A DNA stretch of 64,000 bases from Viscum album. Lineage: Eukaryota; Streptophyta; Magnoliopsida; Santalales; Viscaceae. Position numbers and translations under genes: made by a program. Position 1 is the stretch's first letter. Every line of letters begins with the position of its first letter. The DNA is taken from contig OY728165.1 of NCBI GenBank assembly GCA_963277665.1, positions 1,760,586,772 to 1,760,650,771 on the forward strand, written 5' to 3'. Positions 10,700 through 23,400 of the stretch are shown in pieces. The notes beneath the pieces are model-generated. The model worked only from the letters and a program-made list of their open reading frames with translations, was not told where the DNA came from and ran no database searches.

Positions 10700-13600
10700 T
10701 GTAGTGACTGAATTTAACATGATTATGTCTGTTATATCAAACAGGAACTCTTTTACAAGATCTTTCGCATTTCTAGAATGGATGCTCTAAAGTTCACACC
10801 TGTGAATAGTACTGCTGCAAATGCCATAGCTGTTACTCCTGCTGGATCGTCGTCCGCTCTGAGGATGACATCACCTACTCGGCGTCTTCAATGCTAGGTA
10901 TCAAATGCACTGGTTTAGGAGTACCGTCAACACAGTACAATCAAGAAGCATGCGGTGCTGACTACCGTCTCCAACCGTTTCGGGTCGTTATCCCCGGAAC
11001 ACAATCACCATTCACTCCTACATTCTGGGGAGGTGAATGATCAGGTCCCTTAGGTCCTTAATTCAAGGAAGCAGGAGTCCTTCCTGAGGGCTTCTATCAA
11101 CAATCGCCTCCAGTCTAGTGCGAAAGTGCGCCCTCAACATGATGAGGGTACCAACTCTAGGCATTCAGCTCAACTTCCTCGAACCCGAGTAGGAAAGATG
11201 AACCACCAGAGGTGGAATCCGGTCAATAGTGAGTAGGTTCTCATCTCTTCCATCTCCGGAGAAGTCCACCAAACTAACATGGTGGAAAGAAATGACGGGA
11301 ACACACACCTGATCATTTTAATTCTGTTGTCCAGCAGACTCGTCTGGCAGCAGCATGCCAATCTAGTCAGGCAATTCCGGCAGAGTATTATAGATAGTAA
11401 CAGACACCTATTTATACATCATCAGCTAGTCAACAGGCTCATATGACTACATATGATGTATCTCATCAACTACATTCGGCGAAGTGTAATCCGCATTCAC
11501 AAACACCTGCTAGTACTAATCAAGACTATCAACAGTCTCACTTGGTAGCATTCAGAGAAGTTAGTCGGATAGCCCCGAAAACAAATAAGAGGCAGAATCA
11601 ACTCCATACCCCCACACTTGAGTACTTTCAGGATTCAATAACATGAAAATGAGGACATGAGTAGGCACATACACCTACTCGAATCCCGAAATGGACGTAT
11701 ATCCCCGTTCCGGCAGCTGATGTAACCAAGCATATTCTATCAATGGTGAAAGAGCAGATGAAAATCCCTACTCATATTCTAGATTCCTGCCAGAATATTA
11801 TAACAACTTCAGTGGAATCTCAAGGAAATACACATAAATCTATCTCTAACAGTGATGTGACACATCAAAAATTCACCCTGGAATAGACACACACATCAGT
11901 TCCAGTGCAAGATGGTTTTGGGGCATACTCCCCCATATCATATGAACAATTAAGTCAGGCACATACACCTGATTTGAGTGGAGATCGTCAGCCTAACCTA
12001 GTCGTCTTTCCTGATCAGGCACATACACCTGCTTAGAGCAGCCACGCTCATCAAAAAGTGGTTTCCATGGCGAGTAAGAAGGCGTCTAAGAAAAAAACCT
12101 AGCCAGCATAATCAGCAGATCAAGAGCCAATCTGTAACAAGGCCTTGCTCAATACTGGAGTTCCTGATGACCTCATACAGTTATCTATTGGAATTCGTGA
12201 TTCTACTCCCTCATTTCCCAATAGTGGGAGCATTAATTCTGATGGTCTTCAATAGACACTTCCTCATGAAGGCTTGCTTCATGACAATTCAGTCTATCTC
12301 GATGTATCATCTTCCGATGATAGCCACAAGAACCCTCTTTGTGGTCAGAAGACCATGGAGAAAGAGATCTCATCTTTTGCTGTAACCCACCATGGTGGTC
12401 CTCCCCATGATGATAAATTTCACTGCGAAAGTCCTCTCCGCAGTTGTGATGAACATTGCTCGGAAAATGCTCCAGTGGACAATGTAGTGCCGAGAAAGCC
12501 TTCTTATCTTAAGGCACTGGCAAATGCGAAACCATTCTTGTCTGATGCTTCATCGCTAGCATGTGAAATAATTTCTCAATCAGAAGATAGCCCACAGTGT
12601 AGGTAATTTTCCAATCCACCCCTAAGTCATGAATCATCTAGTTTGATCAATGATTTCTCTATCAATATTGTTGAATCCGAGGAAGAAACTATAAAACAGC
12701 AAATCTGGTCAAATGAGGTAGAATAATCTTCATCAAATGATGAAGAGGAAATGCTGAACATGAGAAAAATACTGGAAAAAGGTAAAGTGCCAGTCATGTT
12801 TTGGCCTCTGGAAAACTCTCAGTATGACATTCCTGAAATGTTGACGGAAGATGGAATTCATGATATTCATCTAAACATATGGAAAACTCTTTTTCAGTTG
12901 AAAATGAAAGTATTATCTTATGATGAATATAAAAATAATCTTAAGATAATAGAAGGGTTACAACGTCTTATTGATTTGGAATCTCTTTCAGTCTCTCGAT
13001 ATCCGAAGGCTGAAAAGAAGCACAGATCCCTTCAACGTTCATTCCTTGGCGCACTATGAAGATTGTGTTAGTTAATTTCCAATGTACCATCTGGTATTCA
13101 TGTCATAGGATGGGGTGTTCATGGAGAAATACATTTCACGGTGCTCTCTAGTCAGCAAAGACCGCCTAAAATGGTCATGCAATGTTATTTCTCACGGTCG
13201 GCCACAGTCAATGGTATTTTTTTATAATCAAAAGCTTTCCCAAGAACATGCCTCAACTAGTTCCTCTAAAAATCAAGAATACAGAGAACAAGTTGTTGAA
13301 TTACTCCTGCATCAAAAAAACGAGAATATTGAATGGGCCTCTCGTATGGAACAAGCACATCATCATGTGAAAGAAGTGTTGGAAATCATCCAAAGTTCTT
13401 TTGAACTAGGTGATAAAAGTGGATACAGGTTAATGCATCCACCTAATTTCCGGACTATGGTTCGCAAGATCATGAGAGATTTTAAGAATGTCTCAGAAAA
13501 AGAAGGTCAAGAGCCACCCCATCTTTCCAGACTGAGGACTCTTTTAAACCAACCCTCAGAATCAACAAATAATATTCGAGGAGTTGAGCAGGAACAGTAG
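10700..13600 (+). pseudogene. Element B extra ORF upstream of gag (Ogre ORF1-like), broken
   Basis: A broken coding region precedes gag. The first part (about 11160-12060) is rich in His, Gln, Pro and Thr and repeats a QAHTP-type motif, encoded by cag-gca-cat-aca-cct at about 11955 and 12015, with relatives near 11500, 11610 and 11665. The second part has open stretches at 12274-12606, 12751-13059 and 13115-13600. The last is a charged, probably alpha-helical segment of 161 codons (HHHVKEVLEIIQSSFELGDKSGYR). Ogre elements are known to carry an ORF of unknown function here, so position supports that identity. I recognise no domain in it. Stops at several points show it is not expressed whole. 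Confidence 0.5.
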
Positions 13601-13639
13601 GAATAGCCCCAGTCCACCGGACTATGAAATTTTTTAAAT

Positions 13640-15572
13640 CATCAATCCCCTCCTCATATAAAGTAGGTCTTTTCTCGATTTGGGAAGAATCCTCCAGAGG
13701 AACGAAGAGCCAAATTATTAGGAGATTCTCTTCAAATTACTGTTTGTCATGAAGTTCCTGTGGGATCGAATCAAGAAAAGGCAATGTCTCGTAAAATACA
13801 TGGAAGAAGGAAATATCACAGAAATGCGGATAGAAGGGATGTGATGTGTTATGCATCAATCAATGTCATCAATTCCATTTTTACTGATCCACCAGATGAG
13901 GCTCACTCAGGGGACTCAGATGAAGAGGTTCCTACTTAGGAAGATGTACGCACCAACAAAAATGAAGGAGTGAATACACGAAATCAAAGGGTAACTCAGA
14001 ACCTTGGTAATCCTTCTAGGAACCCACTTCCCCCTCTCCAAAAAAGATCCAACAAACGGAGGGGAAAATCAGGTTACATATCCTTCCTCTGGATAAAGCC
14101 AATCGTTCTCACTAGAGCAAAGGCTTGCACAACAGGAGGAAGATATGAAGGAATTTATAAGGTTGAATGCATAACTACTTCAGAGTAGTCTTCTTCTTAA
14201 GAGTGCTAGAGTCAGTCAGCCAATGGAATTTGTTGCAGCTACTGAGATGGATAAAGAATATCCTCCTCCATCAGTACACCCTCACAGGTCTAATCTTATG
14301 GGTCATGTGCAACAATAGTTGGAAGTGCTACCATCAGTTGCATCACCAACTACCATATCTGTCCAAACTCCACTCACTGCACCTACCCAAGTCCAAGTTC
14401 AACCGGATGTTTCTCAAAAGTTAATAACTACTATTGAGTCATTAACAACTCGGTTAGTAAATATGGAAGGGAAACATGCACAGGATCAAACAGAGAAAAA
14501 TGTTTACCCCGAATGGGTAGATTGAATCTCTCCTCCATCAAGTTTGGGAACCCTGTTATTCATTATTTTCAATGGATCAGGCGACCCTGAATAGCATTTG
14601 GCGCATTACGTGTCTTGTTGTGATCCTATGATGGGAACTCCGGAGCAGCAATAAGCAGTAAAACTCAGATGCTTCGTATGGACTTTGCAAGGACCACCCT
14701 TTGTCTGGTATACAAGCTTTCAATCCCAGTCAATTACTGGATGGGAAGATCTCCGTCAACAATTCCTTCTTCAGTTCAACTCAGCTTTTCCAAAGACAAT
14801 TGTTTTTGATCTTATGAACTGTAAGCAAAGGGAGAATGAAAGGGTAACATATTTTATTGCTCAATGGAAGGGACTAACATATTCCCTAAGATTATCACTC
14901 CCTCAAGAATAATTGTTGCCAATCTGTGTGGAAAATATGGATGACGAATTACGTACGCCGTTAATCCCTGTGAAATACACAGGAGGGTTTTGAGACCTTA
15001 CTTCAATCACTCAGCAGATTGAATATTCTCTTATGCAGGCTAAAGATAAATCTCCTGTAATTCCATCAGCTCCAGGAAGGAGAATGAGTAAAGCATAAAC
15101 TGCTACATTTATGTTTAAACAAGCACATGTACCTGTTTCTACTTCAAAACCATCATCTTCTCAAAGGGATCCACCTCCTGAGTACCAACAAAAATGGCCG
15201 TTTCGTTTAGATAATCAAAGAGATCAATGAAGAAAACAATTTTAGGATCTGAAGTGAAAATCATACTCTTTTTGAAATGAACATGTTCTTGGTTACTTCA
15301 TTTAGGCCCTTGAGAATAGTTTGGTTCTGCTGCCAAACCCCAAGAGGCCAAATAAGGATGTAGTTGAAGACCGTCCCAATTATTTCCCCTTTCATCAAAT
15401 GTTGGGGCATCCCATCCAGGATTGTTTTGTCTTTAATGAACTCCTGCAAAAGATGTTCAACTCCAGACAAGTTAAACTGAAAGGCTCTTCATCCCAGGTA
15501 GCATGTGTCACTTCTATAGTTCCAGAGAAGGACGGTGAATTTCACGAAGACAAAAGAAAAAAATGCAAATAA
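13640..15572 (+). pseudogene. Element B gag
   Basis: The retrotransposon gag core is at about 14560-14910: FNGSGDPE, then GPPFVWYTSFQSQSITGWEDLRQQF and RENERVTYFIAQWKGL, matching the Tat/Ogre form of the domain. Downstream (15321-15572) is the lineage's C-terminal block, NYFPFHQMLGHPIQDCF, in which the usual first Cys of the zinc-binding group is replaced by Phe. The preceding part (about 13960-14520) is basic and proline-rich. In-frame stops occur near 14523, 14595, 14653 and 14910. Gag would form the particle; this copy cannot. Confidence 0.75.
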
Positions 15573-17036
15573 GTATGATGCTTTGATGGTCTGAAAGACA
15601 ATCATCCAAACTCATGTTATTTTAGCGAACAGATTTAATGAAACTGATTGTGTATTTTGCAATGAATGTTGCGGAAAAATCCTCTTCATCAGAGGGAATG
15701 TCCTCAAAGAAACGGCATGATTCAAAGAAAGAAAAATAATCAGAAGAAGACGAGTATGTGTTAATTCCTACGTTATCTTTGAATCTGGAAGACTTCATGA
15801 AATCTAATTCAAAGCCACGAGCACCACCCCACCAAACGTCACAGCCTAAACATACTAATTAGGAAGTGTTTTTATCAGACGAAGAATTAATCTTCGGTAC
15901 TATTAATATGATTCAATTAACAGATCCATATGCCAGTTGAAGTTTAGATTCCGATGAGCCTGAATTCCCTATATCAAACAAGGGAATTAGAGGATGTTTC
16001 AGAGGCTCAGGATACAGGGGAATTTGTGGATCTTTCAGAAGCCACTATTCCAATTCTAACCCTAATAGAACTGTGTACGCAGTAGAAACTCGTGTTAGAT
16101 CCCTTCGGCGAGCTCAGCAAGAACAAGCATGTTCTTCTAACAATAGCAAATTCTGTACTAGAACAATTATTTTGGAAGACCGGTTGAAGGTTCTATCTTC
16201 TTCCTCTTAGCAAGTAGATGGATCTAATCAGTATAATCTTCCAAAACCAGGGATATTTCCTTCTCCTATCCCTATACAAGAAGCATCAACTTCCAAAATA
16301 TCTTCTTCTAAGGTACATTCTAAACCACATATTCGTGTTGGGAAACGCAGACCTCTGGAAGAAAAATATGATGTATTGAAACACTTGGCCCATGTAACAG
16401 CCATGTTATCAATTTTGGATGCTCTGAATCTGTCAAAATATCTTCAGGAAGCACTCATCCAGGCATTGTCAATTTGTTAGGAGTTTGAAACTGAAATTGA
16501 TGTAGCTGAAGTCTATCACATAGAGAATAATCTTGGAGAATGCCATGAAATAATATATGTTACTAATGAAGATGAATATGATGTTATGTAAGGTAATATT
16601 AGAACTTTGAACTTATCTGGAAAATGAACAAGAACCACTAGGTGAAGTTACACTCAGAACTCAGTTTGGAGATCTTGTATCCAATTCAAATTTCATGGTT
16701 GTTGATCATGACTCAGCCTTCAACATCTTGCATGGAAGACCATGGCTACATCAACATGCGGCTATCCCTTCATCCTACTATCAATGTCTCAAATATTGTT
16801 TTGATGGTAATGTTGGGACATTTTATGGTGATAAGGCACCGTTCAAGAAATGTGAGTCTCAATACATTAAGGCAGAATTCTATCACCTGAAGGGAAGGGA
16901 GAAATCCACAACAAAGGAGTTTAACAAAGTTAATGCTTTATATGGTTTGGATAATACTCCAGTAAATCCATTTACACATGTGAGTACATATTATGTGTTG
17001 CCTATCGGTCAACTTGAAAATATAGACCCTAACTAA
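15573..17036 (+). pseudogene. Element B pre-protease linker and partial aspartic protease
   Basis: The linker contains KYDVLKHLAHVTAMLSILDALNLSK (about 16365-16440), a block that precedes protease in Ogre-type Gag-Pol. After 16600 the translation enters the second half of the protease: FMVVDHDSAFNILHGRPWLHQH (16693-16758) and SSYYQCLKYCFDG. The catalytic D-S/T-G-S motif expected upstream of this is not seen in any frame between about 16560 and 16690, so the active-site half seems deleted. The open stretch 16695-17036 is the longest surviving piece. Confidence 0.65.
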
Positions 17037-17045
17037 AATAATCTT

Positions 17046-17588
17046 ATGGAAAGATCCATAATGTCAGTTATGGTAATCGAGCCAGACAACGTGGTAGTAA
17101 TTGGTAACCCACCAATCAGTAATGAAAGCACAAATGGCGACGTCTTCATTTCATATGCTGAAAACCAACTTTTCTATACTTTTATAATTAGTCCAGAAGA
17201 AGTTATAGCAACGACATATGTGAACAATGATGTCGATTCTCAATCCAGCATCTCCTCTTTATTACCCCAAGAAGACCCTACATCATCAATCTGGTCAGAT
17301 ATGGAATCTTCTTCTTCAAGATGTGTGAATTTTGACATCTCTTCTGATCATTACAATTCTCTTTTATCATATACTATGCAAGTAGAAATGGAAGAAATAA
17401 TACACAATGAAGAAGAAGAGGATGATCTCAGAGATTCTCCTCCAGCATTTGAAGAGGGTATCTCAACCACTGTGGATGAACTCAATGAAATAAATCGGGG
17501 TTTAAAAGATGATCCACGCCCCACATTAATCAGTGTGGCCATGACTCTTGAAGAGAAAGAGATGTATATTTCTTTTCTAAAAAAATAG
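17046..17588 (+). pseudogene. Element B acidic linker between protease and RT
   Basis: This is an open 180-codon stretch, rich in Glu, Asp and Ser, with an HNEEEEDDLRDS patch. It ends in INRGLKDDPRPTLISVAMTLEEKEMYISFLKK. That DDPRPT segment is a conserved entry to RT in Ogre/Tat elements, and it runs on past a stop at 17586 into the FAWNY-type motif of RT. It is part of the pol polyprotein, not a separate gene. Confidence 0.65.
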
Positions 17589-18930
17589 AGATATATTTGC
17601 TTGGAACTATACAGAGATTCCCGGGCTAGATCTTGATGTTGCTACTCCTCATTTGGGTTTACCATACGATCATCGAGGATTTAAGCAAGCCACGAGAAGA
17701 ACACACCCAACTTATGATTCTAAAAATGAAGCTAAAGCGGATAAGCATATCAAAGATAAATTTGTCAAAGAAGTTAAGTATCCCAAGTGGTTGGATGAAA
17801 TTGTCCCTGTAAATAATAAGAACAGACAAATTAGAGTTTGCATCGATTTCATAGATCTTAATCACCATTATACTAAGGACGATTTCCCAGTTCTGATTAT
17901 AGAACTTTTAATTAGTGCAATAGCTGGATATGAAGGACATTCCATCATGGATGGATATTCTAGATATAATCATATCTTAATGGCCCCATAAGATGAGGAA
18001 TCCACGGCCTTCAGAGCCCCTCAAGGTGTGTTTTTCTACTGGGTAAAGCCCTTTGGACTAACGAATGCAGGTGCAACATATCAGCATTCCATGCATCGTA
18101 TCTTCAAACCCTTTTTAGGGATGTTTGTTGAATGTTATGTGGATGATGTGGTGGTCAAATACAAACAACGTTCTAATCACTTGGATAATTTGGAAGTCAT
18201 TTTCCGCAAGCTTTGACAACATAATTTGAAGATGAACCCCTTAAAATGTGCTTTTGGGGTAACCTCAGGAAAATTTCTTGACTTTGTTGTATGCCATCCG
18301 TGTATTGAAGTCGATCCTGAGAAGACCAAGTCAATCATTGGTATGACACCTCCTCACAATTTGAATGATTTAATAGGACTTCAAGGACACTTAACATATA
18401 TTCGGCGTTTCATCGCCAATTTAGAAGGAAAAAGTTTACCCTTAACCAAATTGATGAAGAAGGGAGTCACTTACCAGTGGACTGAAGAATGTCAAGAAGT
18501 ATTCGATATTCTCAAGAAATACCTCTTGAGTCCACCAGTACTCATTCCACTGGTTTATGGACGACCACTTTTCCTCTACATGACATCTCTAGAGTGATCT
18601 TTGGGTGCCTTTCTTGCTCAAAAGAACGATGTTGGGAATGAAAATATCCTCTACTATCTAAGTAGAACTATAATTAAAGCAGAAACCCGGTATTCAAGTA
18701 TTGAGAAGTGATGCCTTGAATTAATCTTTGTAGTTCAAACATTGAGACACTACCTGCAACATCACGAGGTACAATTTTTATCTCGCAATAACCCGATCAA
18801 ATTCATCCTTAGTCGTCCAATGCTTACAGGACGTCTAGAAAGGTGGGCCGTTTTTTTGCAGCAGTTTGACATTCAGTATGTGTCTCAAAAGGTGATAAAG
18901 GACCACGCTCTAGCAGATTTTCTTGGCTGA
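17589..18930 (+). pseudogene. Element B reverse transcriptase and RNase H
   Basis: RT blocks in order: IFAWNYTEIPGLD, RQIRVCIDFIDLNHHYTKDDFP, FFYWVKPFGLTNAGATYQ, and the catalytic YVDD at 18136-18147, which is intact. The thumb follows (CAFGVTSGKFLDFVV). RNase H follows from about 18510 with GRPLFLYMTSLE, ILYYLSRT, ETRYSSIEK and LRHYLQHHEV, ending HALADFLG at 18929. Stops at 17989, 18214, 18595 and 18709 split it. Function would be cDNA synthesis; it is inactive by truncation although the metal-binding RT residues persist. Confidence 0.85.
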
Positions 18931-19592
18931 ACACCCTTCAGTGGAAGACACGTCTTCAGATATTGAACACCATTATGAGGAAGTATTCTCTATTCAAGAA
19001 ATTCCTCAGGCATGGGAAATTTATTTTGATGGTTCTTCCAGAATTCCAACAGGGAGAAAATTGGAAAATCCTAAATTTAAAAAAGTTGGCTTAGAAATTG
19101 TGCTCATTTCTCCAGAGAAGGTAGTGTTACCTTATTCCTTCTTATTGTGGGAAGGTCGTACAAATAATGAAGCCGAATAGCAAGCTCTCATCACAGGATT
19201 GGAATTAGCGCTTCAAGAAGAAGTGAATCACTTAATGGTGAATGGTGATTCAGACATGGTAATCAAACATGTCAATGAGGATTATGCCATCAGAAAAGAA
19301 GAACTAATCCCTTTGTATGATTACGTTAGTGATTTAGTGGCGGAATTCCCTTAGGAACTGACATTTTCTTATGTCCCAAGATCAAAAAAATGCTCAAGTT
19401 GATGCACTGGCTAATATAGCCACAACTCTGGCAGTTCCAAATCGGGACGAGACAACAATTAGTATTTCCCACCTTCATGCAATTTCACCTTATGATAGAA
19501 TTAGAATAGGGGAAATTAATGAAATTAGTCCCATTCATGAACTGTATGGTCATACTACAGGATGTATGTCACCTATCAGGGAATACCATTAA
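18923..19592 (+). pseudogene. Element B second (archaeal-type) RNase H
   Basis: A second RNase H fold begins at about 19013 with WEIYFDGSS and continues with GLEIVLISPE, RTNNEAE, MVNGDSDMV and NAQVDALAN. The four acidic residues expected for catalysis are all present. A stop sits at 19178-19180 right after NNEAE, where the lineage has an aromatic residue, and another near 19353. Presence of two RNase H domains before integrase is the best evidence placing this element in the Tat/Ogre lineage. Confidence 0.8.
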
Positions 19593-20826
19593 ATGGAACA
19601 CTTCCACCAGATAGAGCTGAGAAAGAACAAATCATGCGACGTGTGGTCAGTTTTACTCTTTATGACAGCCCAGATCACCTAGAGAAAATTCTCTAAAAAC
19701 ATGGTTTGGATGGATTTATCTTCAGATTCATTGACGGCGAAGAGACAATGGCTATCATGAAAGAAGTTCATGCAGGTGACTTTGGTTCCCACCAGTTTGG
19801 ACTTAGACTGTCTGATCAGATTCGAAGGCTTGGATACTTTTGTCCTTCAATGATACAAGATTGTGTCAATTTCACAATGAAGTGTCATTCATGCCAAGTA
19901 CATGACATCTTCCATCATCAACCTCCAGATTTGCTTCATACAACTAAATAATCATGGCCATTTTCATTATGGGGAATGGATGTGATTGGACCATACCCTT
20001 CGACTATGACCAAGCAGTTAAAGTACATTCTTACTGCTACTGACTTCTTTTCCAAATGGGATGAGGACATACCTCTCAAGGATGTCAGTTTTAAATGCGT
20101 TGTTAGCTTCATCAAGTCTAACATCATTACCAGATTTAGTGTCCTTCATACCATATTGACGGACAATGGCACCAACTTATGATCATCTATGGGGAAGAAG
20201 TTGTATCAAGAATACAACATCAAATCAAACCATTCATCCCGGTGTCATGCAGCGGCCAATGGAATGATATAAGCTTTCAACAAGACTCTATAAAATATAC
20301 TGCAAAAGATGGTGGATAAAGATAAGAAGTCATGGCCAGATAAACTCTTTCATTCTTTATGGGATTATCGGACTACCACCCACACTACAACTCGGTCAAC
20401 TCCATATTCATTGGTATATAGAACGGAAGTAGTCTTGCCCATTGAAGTTCAATTTCCTTCCCTCAGAGTAGCCATTTGTGATAAGTCATCTACAGATGAA
20501 AAATCTCAAAATCGATTGAATGAATTGGAATGGTTAGATGAGAAAAGACTGTGCACTTTTCACCACTTGGAAGTCTATCAGAATTGAATAGCACGAGCTC
20601 TTAACAAAAAAGTTCTTCTTCGTTCATTCACTCTGGGAGAATTGGTATTAGTTCTCAGAACTCCAATGATACCAGGAAAGAAACCTCCCAAGCTTGATCA
20701 AAAATGGGAAGGACCTTACTCAATACATAGGGTCTACTCCAATGGAGCTTATTCATTAATCTCGATGGATGGGGAACTCATCACTACTCCAACCAATGTA
20801 TGATTTTTTGAAGAAGTACTTTGTAT
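19593..20826 (+). pseudogene. Element B integrase
   Basis: The zinc-binding region is at about 19760-19905 (EVHAGDFGSHQ and KCHSCQ). The catalytic core has WGMDVIGPYP (first Asp, about 19972-20001) and ILTDNGTNL (second Asp, about 20155-20182). The region where the catalytic Glu belongs reads HAAANGMI followed by a stop (about 20247-20272), so Glu is lost. The C-terminal module has GELVLVLRTP and KWEGPYSI (about 20638-20730), and pol ends near 20820. No chromodomain is present, as expected for this lineage. Confidence 0.8.
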
Positions 20827-20839
20827 AAACACAAAATAC

Positions 20840-21700
20840 ATCATTATATGGTCTTGTATGAGCTTAAACTGAAACTAGGTCCTATATGACCTTAAACTAC
20901 ACCAATGGTCCAGTATGACATTAAACAGCACAGCTGTCCTGCAAGACGTTAAACTTCATAAAAATGGTCCATACATATGACCTTAAACTATTTGTACATT
21001 CGTCCCACCCGACGTTAAACTGTGAAAAAGTTCCCTAAATGGTCCAGTATGACCTTAAAATGCAACTAGGACCTGTATGACCTTAAACTACATCAATGGA
21101 CCATGAATATGACCCTAAAATATTTCCATGTCCCTTACATCCAGCAAGACGTTAAAATGTGACGTCATAACTACATGACGCTAAACTGTATAAAAGTAGC
21201 TTACGTCTGGAAAGACGTTAAACTACATAATCATCAAAGGTCCTATATGACCTTAAAATACACCATCGTCTAACATGACATTAAACTGCACCACCCACTG
21301 TACATTCATATGACCTTAAAGTATTCGCACTTTCGTCTAACATGACACCAAACTGTATCGTCGCTTTTTCATCCAACATAACGTTAAACTGTGAAAAATG
21401 TCCCCAATGTGACCAACATGTCATTAAATGGTGTACTCTTTTGTCCCCACTGCATGACATTAAACTGCACAGTCCCCCTTTCATCTAACATGACGTTAAA
21501 CTATATTGTCCCCATCATCCTAACTACATGACGTTAAACTGTACAGAATGTCCTTGATATGTCCTCCATGACATTAAACTGTACTTTGTCCCTTTTACAT
21601 GAAACTAAAGTGTGGAACACCAATAGTCCTAACTGCAAGACTTTAAACATCATAGTCCCTTTATATGTCCTACATGACATTAATCTATGCATCATTAAGA
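20840..21700 (+). repeat. Dispersed short repeat TGACNTTAAACT in element B 3' region
   Basis: About 25 copies of a motif close to 'atgac(c/g/a)ttaaact' occur at irregular 25-60 bp spacing right after the end of pol, each usually followed by a 'gtcc' tract. A few more appear near 22040 and 22492. It does not encode a repeated peptide in any continuous frame. No known element of this name is recognised. Confidence 0.75.
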
Positions 21701-21706
21701 TTATTG

Positions 21707-22560
21707 TTACCTCTTGTTTCTCACACCGAGTATGAATCATGTGATCTTAGAGAAAACCTCAACGATAACACTCTCTATGGGATACTGACCTTGTGTAAGT
21801 CCTAACATCAATTTTTAGGTCACTGTCCCCAAGAACAACTTGATCATTAATTAATTCTTTAATTGAACTACTTGAACTTTGATCCTTGCCTTCTAGGTTG
21901 GGTACGTAGGCAACCTCCCACGGTTCAAGCCCAAAACCAATCTCTTCACATCGGGTCACCTCCACCTCATGCGATTTTGATTCGTGGAACTACCCCAAGA
22001 ATCAATATCTTTACATTGGTTCACTTTCGTCCATGTTATACGACGTTAAACTATACAACACTTTTGTACAATATGACAATAAACTACAATATTCTTTGAT
22101 ACCCTCTCCTGAGAGGGAACCATTATTTACATTGATTTTTCAATCATATTTCATTTCAAAGACTACGCGCATACATGGAAATGCCCAATCCTTTTATCTT
22201 GGGTTAAACCATCATTGTACTAAAGTCCCCATTCACCCTTCCAATGTACGAACTAAATTTGTACAGAGGGTATTTCTAGATCAATGTGGGATTTATTCCT
22301 ATCCTTATGGGATATGTATGAATGTTCGGGTGTCCCTCAAATCCAGCCCTAAGACTTTGGGCCTAACCCCAAATTCCACTTTCAGTCCCTTGGCTGAAAA
22401 GTCCCCATGAAAACACACATTGGGTATTTCTTATAATGGTCCAAGCACTATGACCCTAGACTAAGATCTCTAATCTTTTTGTCCCACACAACGTTAAACT
22501 ATAGTTTAAGAACTACGTATGTCATGATTCTCTTACTTATGGGATACATAGTGAAGTCCA
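21707..22560 (+). repeat. LTR-derived fragments inside element B 3' region
   Basis: 21707-21752 matches LTR sequence at 9840-9883 ('ctcttgtttctcacaccgag'). 21896-21938 matches the 'ggatacataggtagtcc' box at 9975-10022. 22509-22560 matches 9946-9996. They are colinear with the LTR but with different spacing, which suggests an old partial LTR copy or template-switch product. A 125-codon frame at 22033-22410 shows nothing recognisable. Confidence 0.5.
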
Positions 22561-22740
22561 ACATTTCAATTCAGGACCCATCCACAACATGATTATGGTT
22601 AGCATTGTTCTGTGTATCATTATATACATTGGACAATACCCATCTTTATGTGTCATAATCCTAACCTTAAATATTTTCAGATCGTCAAAACCCTTTTCAT
22701 GGCTTCTAGTCACAAAAATGTCAAACTTCTGAGAATTCTT

Positions 22741-23400
22741 TTGCTTGACTATGCAGCACGTGACCATAGGCGGCCTTGCATAAACAGTCTACATAACAGA
22801 TTTGTCAGCCAAAAGATACTATTATCTAACAATGCAGCCAATGCCCTAAGGTTGCCCTACATAATTCAACCCCCTAACAGGTTTTTTAGATAGTGGTAAC
22901 ATCATTCATTGGAATAATGCCTCTTTTTTCCTTATTTGTCTTAAATGACAGTATATAGGGATCTGCAAAAATAGCCATCCTTAACATATTTGTCCAATAT
23001 CATTTTTCATGATCTGAAAGTATTCAAGTATATGGTTTATATTTTCCTTCCCTATGTTTGGGTCAGACCTTCATAAGAATAATATCCATCCAGTTATTCG
23101 ATAATCTTGTTTGGAAATATCTTTTCCATACTCTAGTACCTCTTTCCATACAACAAAATCTATACTTCGGAAAATTTGAATCTCTATAAACATTCACTGG
23201 CTTTTAGAACTAGGAAAGTAAATTTCTTAGAGTTCATCTGACTGACTATGTAGCACGTGCCCATAGGCGGCCTTGTATAAATAGTCTACATAACATACTT
23301 GTTATCCAAAAGATACAATATTTTTTTTACTATGCAGCCAATGCCCTTAGGTGGCCTGGTATAATTCAACCACCTAATGGGTTTGTTATATAATGGTAAC
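22741..23400 (+). repeat. Direct duplication of about 160 bp, two copies
   Basis: Copy 1 is about 22741-22901 and copy 2 about 23238-23400. Shared landmarks are 'tgactatg.agcacgtg.ccatag', 'agtctacataaca', 'atgcagccaatgccct' and 'ataattcaacc.cctaa'. Within each copy the phrase 'gcagc..atg/cgtgcccataggcggcc' itself recurs in weaker form. The intervening 340 bp are unrelated. Noncoding. Confidence 0.7.

Noticed and set aside
22033..22410. 125-codon plus-strand ORF in the element B 3' region
   Set aside because: No motif, no initiation context, and it overlaps the short repeat motif and LTR-derived pieces.
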